A stretch of DNA of 6,905 bases. Origin: Acidimicrobiia bacterium (GTDB lineage: Bacteria; Actinomycetota; Acidimicrobiia; Acidimicrobiales; Ilumatobacteraceae). The stretch covers positions 1 to 6,905 of the forward strand of contig JAUHYJ010000197.1 of assembly GCA_030425785.1 (NCBI GenBank), given 5' to 3'. Positions within the stretch are counted from its first letter, which is position 1; each line of letters begins with the position of its first letter. Position numbers and translations under genes: made by a program. Below the pieces are notes generated by a model. That model did not search any database. It was given only the letters and a program-made list of their open reading frames with translations, and had not been told where the DNA came from. This document shows, piece by piece, positions 5,002-6,905 of this stretch.

Positions 5002-6363
5002 TCAGCGATCGTTCCCGCCGGAGAGGACCGCGGGCAACGCGTCGACCAGGTCACCGGCGACGACGCCCGTCGACGAGCAGGCCTGCACCGCGGCGCCGTG
5101 CAGGACGGCGGCCGACGCGGCCGCGAGGTGTGCATCGACGCCACGCGCGAGGAAGGCGCCGATCATGCCGGCGAGCACGTCGCCGGTGCCGGCGGTGGCG
5201 AGGCGGGCGTCGCCAGATCGGGCCAGCAGCGGCCGCTCGCCGGGCGAGGCGACCACCGTGGTCGGACCCTTCAACAGCACGGTCGCGCCGGTGGTCTCGG
5301 CGAGCGCCACGGCGGCGCCGATCCGGTCGGCGCCGGGTTGCGACCCGGTGAGGGTGGCGTACTCGCCGTCGTGGGGAGTCAGCACGGTCGGCACCTCGCG
5401 CTCGGCGAGGAACGCCGCGGTCCCGTCCTCGTTCCAGACGAGGGCGAACAGCCCGTCGCCGTCGACGACGATCGGCACGACGGCCTCGGTGACGGCGCGC
5501 ACGATCGACGGCACGGTGTACTCCTCACGGCCCAGCCCGGGACCGATGACCAGCGACCGGTAACGGTGCAGGTCGGCGAGCACGTCGTCGGCCCAGTCGA
5601 ACGGCGGGATCCGGCGATCGAGCGCCTCGACCGGCGCATCGGCGTCGATGCCCGGGCTCGACAGCGCGACGAGGCTCGCACCGGCACGCTGACCGGCCGA
5701 CGCCGCGAGGCGAGCCGCGCCGGTCATGCCCCGGCTCCCGGCGACGATCCGAACCGCCTCGCGCCACTTGTGCGAGGTACGCGGACGGGCCGGCAGCACA
5801 GCGATCGCATCGGGTGGGTCGAGCACGGCGGCGTCGGGTTCGGACGCGTCGAGTCCGATGTCGGCGACGACGACGTCACCGCACCGATCGGGGCCGTCCG
5901 CGAACAGGTGGCCCGGCTTCATCGCCTGGAAGGTGACGGTGACGGCGGCGGTCGGTGTGCCGGGACCGGCCACGCCGGTCGCCGCGTCGAGCCCGGTCGG
6001 GACGTCGACGGCCAGCACCGGCGTCGACCCGGGGTCGGGGAACTCCCAGCCGCCGCGGAACCCGGTGCCGAACGCGGCGTCGATCACCAGGTCGGAGTCG
6101 GGCAGGCTGCCGGCGTGATCGAGGGCCTCGACGACGCGCACGACGACCCCTCGCTCGCGCAAGCGTGCTGCCGCGACACGCCCGTCGGCGCCGTTGTTGC
6201 CGGGCCCCGCGACCACGGTCACCCGCCGGCCGTACGCGCCGCCGAGGCGCTGCAACGCGACCCGGGCGACGGCGGCCCCCGCCCGGTCGATCAGGACCTC
6301 GACCGGCTCGGGCGCGGCGGCGTCGATCGACGCCATACGGGTCGGGGTGACGACGGGGATCAC
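5002..6363 (-). CDS. nnr: Bifunctional NAD(P)H-hydrate epimerase / ADP-dependent (S)-NAD(P)H-hydrate dehydratase
   Basis: Repairs hydrated NADH and NADPH: the N-terminal YjeF_N domain epimerises R- to S-hydrate and the C-terminal ribokinase-like domain dehydrates the S form using ADP. The 453 residues hold both domains. Epimerase: VAGPGNNGADGRVAA at 51-65 (the usual Gly of GNNGGDG is Ala59), AFGTGFRG at 97-104 and VDVPTGLDAATG at 119-130. Dehydratase: VAGSRGMTGAA at 207-217, VIGPGLG at 272-278, VVDGDGL at 299-305, LTPHDGEYATL at 328-338 (HPGE in many relatives), LKGPTTV at 364-370 and the catalytic ATAGTGDVLAG at 389-399 with Asp395. The GTG start at 6363 gives MIPVVTPTRM, matching the usual N-terminus; the ATG at 6336 would cut it. 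It lies 52 bases after acpS. Confidence 0.96.
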   Translation of the reverse strand: MIPVVTPTRMASIDAAAPEPVEVLIDRAGAAVARVALQRLGGAYGRRVTVVAGPGNNGADGRVAAARLRERGVVVRVVEALDHAGSLPDSDLVIDAAFGTGFRGGWEFPDPGSTPVLAVDVPTGLDAATGVAGPGTPTAAVTVTFQAMKPGHLFADGPDRCGDVVVADIGLDASEPDAAVLDPPDAIAVLPARPRTSHKWREAVRIVAGSRGMTGAARLAASAGQRAGASLVALSSPGIDADAPVEALDRRIPPFDWADDVLADLHRYRSLVIGPGLGREEYTVPSIVRAVTEAVVPIVVDGDGLFALVWNEDGTAAFLAEREVPTVLTPHDGEYATLTGSQPGADRIGAAVALAETTGATVLLKGPTTVVASPGERPLLARSGDARLATAGTGDVLAGMIGAFLARGVDAHLAAASAAVLHGAAVQACSSTGVVAGDLVDALPAVLSGGNDR

Positions 6364-6415
6364 CCGAACGAGCCTAGGCGGACGGGTCCGGGGCGGCCGT
6401 CGCGAGCGATCGATG

Positions 6416-6781
6416 TCATTCGGCGACGACGTAGGCGACCGCGACGAGGTCGGAGTGCGTGAGGCTCAGGTGCCAGCGCGCCACGCCGGCGGCATCGGCC
6501 AGCTCGGCTGCCCGGCCGACCACCTGCAGGAACGGTGCGCCGGAGTCGGCGCGCTCGACCCACACCTCGTGGAACCCGAAGGCGCCGAGCCCGAGCCCGA
6601 GCGACTTCATCACCGCCTCACGCGCCGCGAAGCGCGCGGCGAGCGACGGCACGGGGTCGGACTGGGGCGCCACGTAGGCGAGCTCGGCCTCGGTGAAGAG
6701 CCGCTCGCGCATCGTCGGGGTGCGTCGGAGCGACGTGCGGAAGCGCGCGATGTCGACGACGTCGACGCCGATGCCGATCAT
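6416..6781 (-). CDS. acpS: Holo-[acyl-carrier-protein] synthase AcpS
   Basis: Transfers 4'-phosphopantetheine from coenzyme A to the active-site serine of acyl carrier protein, switching on fatty acid synthesis. The 121 residues are the expected size for the compact trimeric AcpS type. Motifs: GVDVVDIARF at 5-14, with Asp7 as the first Mg2+ ligand; RLFTEAEL at 27-34; RFAAREAVMKSLG at 50-62, with Glu55 as the second metal ligand; and the C-terminal strand HLSLTHSDLVAVAYV at 104-118. The ATG shares one base with the upstream stop (TGATG) and lacks a strong ribosome binding site, so translation probably depends on termination of the preceding gene. The position next to nnr is common in actinobacteria. 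Confidence 0.96.
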   Translation of the reverse strand: MIGIGVDVVDIARFRTSLRRTPTMRERLFTEAELAYVAPQSDPVPSLAARFAAREAVMKSLGLGLGAFGFHEVWVERADSGAPFLQVVGRAAELADAAGVARWHLSLTHSDLVAVAYVVAE

Positions 6782-6905
6782 CAGCGCCGCCAGAGATCGG
6801 CGGTCTCGGAGATCGGGGCGATCAGCAGCACGTCGACCGGCAGCTCGGCGAGCTTCGCGTCGTCGAACTCGCCCTCGGTCTCGCTGACCCAGTCGACGAG
6901 GCGGG
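6781..6905 (-). CDS. C-terminal end of an unidentified protein (5' part beyond the window)
   Basis: The last 40 codons of a frame ending in TGA at 6783-6781. I do not recognise the protein. The tail reads LVDWVSETEGEFDDAKL, then LPVDVLLIAPISETADLW and two arginines. It is mixed acidic and hydrophobic, with a short VDVLLIAPI strand-like stretch and no membrane segment. It is very likely a real gene: nearly every codon ends in G or C (a single GAT is the exception), and the stop overlaps the acpS start as TGATG, implying co-transcription with acpS. It does not look like the C-terminus of GlmS, which I considered because glmS lies in this neighbourhood in some actinobacteria. Confidence 0.75.
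   Translation of the reverse strand, partial: RLVDWVSETEGEFDDAKLAELPVDVLLIAPISETADLWRR

Noticed and set aside
4794..5144. Minus-strand open frame across the nnr-alr gap
   Set aside because: It overlaps the 3' end of nnr out of frame and its translation is basic low-complexity sequence without recognisable motifs.
4148..5563. Long plus-strand open frames (also 5098-6462 and 3152-3997)
   Set aside because: They lie antisense to alr and nnr (or tsaE), with Arg/Ala/Gly-rich low-complexity translations and no family motifs. Long antisense open frames are expected in high-GC coding DNA.

Overview
The window is a stretch of high-GC bacterial chromosome in which every gene I can support lies on the minus strand. 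Gene content and order match the conserved actinobacterial core locus acpS - nnr - alr - tsaE - tsaB - rimI - tsaD - groES - groEL. Strong G/C preference at third codon positions, GTG starts, and HrcA/CIRCE control of groES fit an actinobacterium. My guess is the Acidimicrobiia (Ilumatobacter-like), but that is inference from protein style, not a database result.

Layout, in the direction of transcription (high to low coordinates). The window opens with the 3' end of an unrecognised gene (6781-6905), joined by a TGATG stop/start to acpS (6416-6781), the holo-acyl-carrier-protein synthase. Next come a fused NAD(P)H-hydrate epimerase/dehydratase (nnr, 5002-6363) and, after about 245 bases of gene-free DNA with several small inverted repeats, alanine racemase (alr, 3614-4756). 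A 105-base gap holding another small inverted repeat leads to a tight four-gene block, tsaE-tsaB-rimI-tsaD (689-3508), whose reading frames overlap by 7, 4 and 4 bases. The window ends with groES (216-503) and the first 66 codons of groEL (1-200). They share a heat-shock control region at 504-688 with two CIRCE operators and a possible HspR (HAIR-like) site.

How the genes work together. TsaE, TsaB and TsaD are three of the four core bacterial proteins that make N6-threonylcarbamoyladenosine (t6A37) in ANN-decoding tRNAs; the fourth, TsaC/Sua5, is not here. RimI is the N-terminal acetyltransferase usually found beside them. Alr supplies D-alanine for peptidoglycan, Nnr repairs hydrated NAD(P)H, AcpS activates acyl carrier protein, and GroES/GroEL fold proteins. 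The locus is conserved housekeeping rather than a single pathway.

I found no previously undescribed system. The points most worth a second look are the evenly spaced CIRCE-CIRCE-HAIR-like operator array before groES, an abrupt change in third-position codon use inside tsaD near position 1201 (possible recombination or assembly junction), and a strongly acidic trinucleotide-encoded tract inside TsaE. I see no tRNA, rRNA, CRISPR array, insertion sequence or phage gene.
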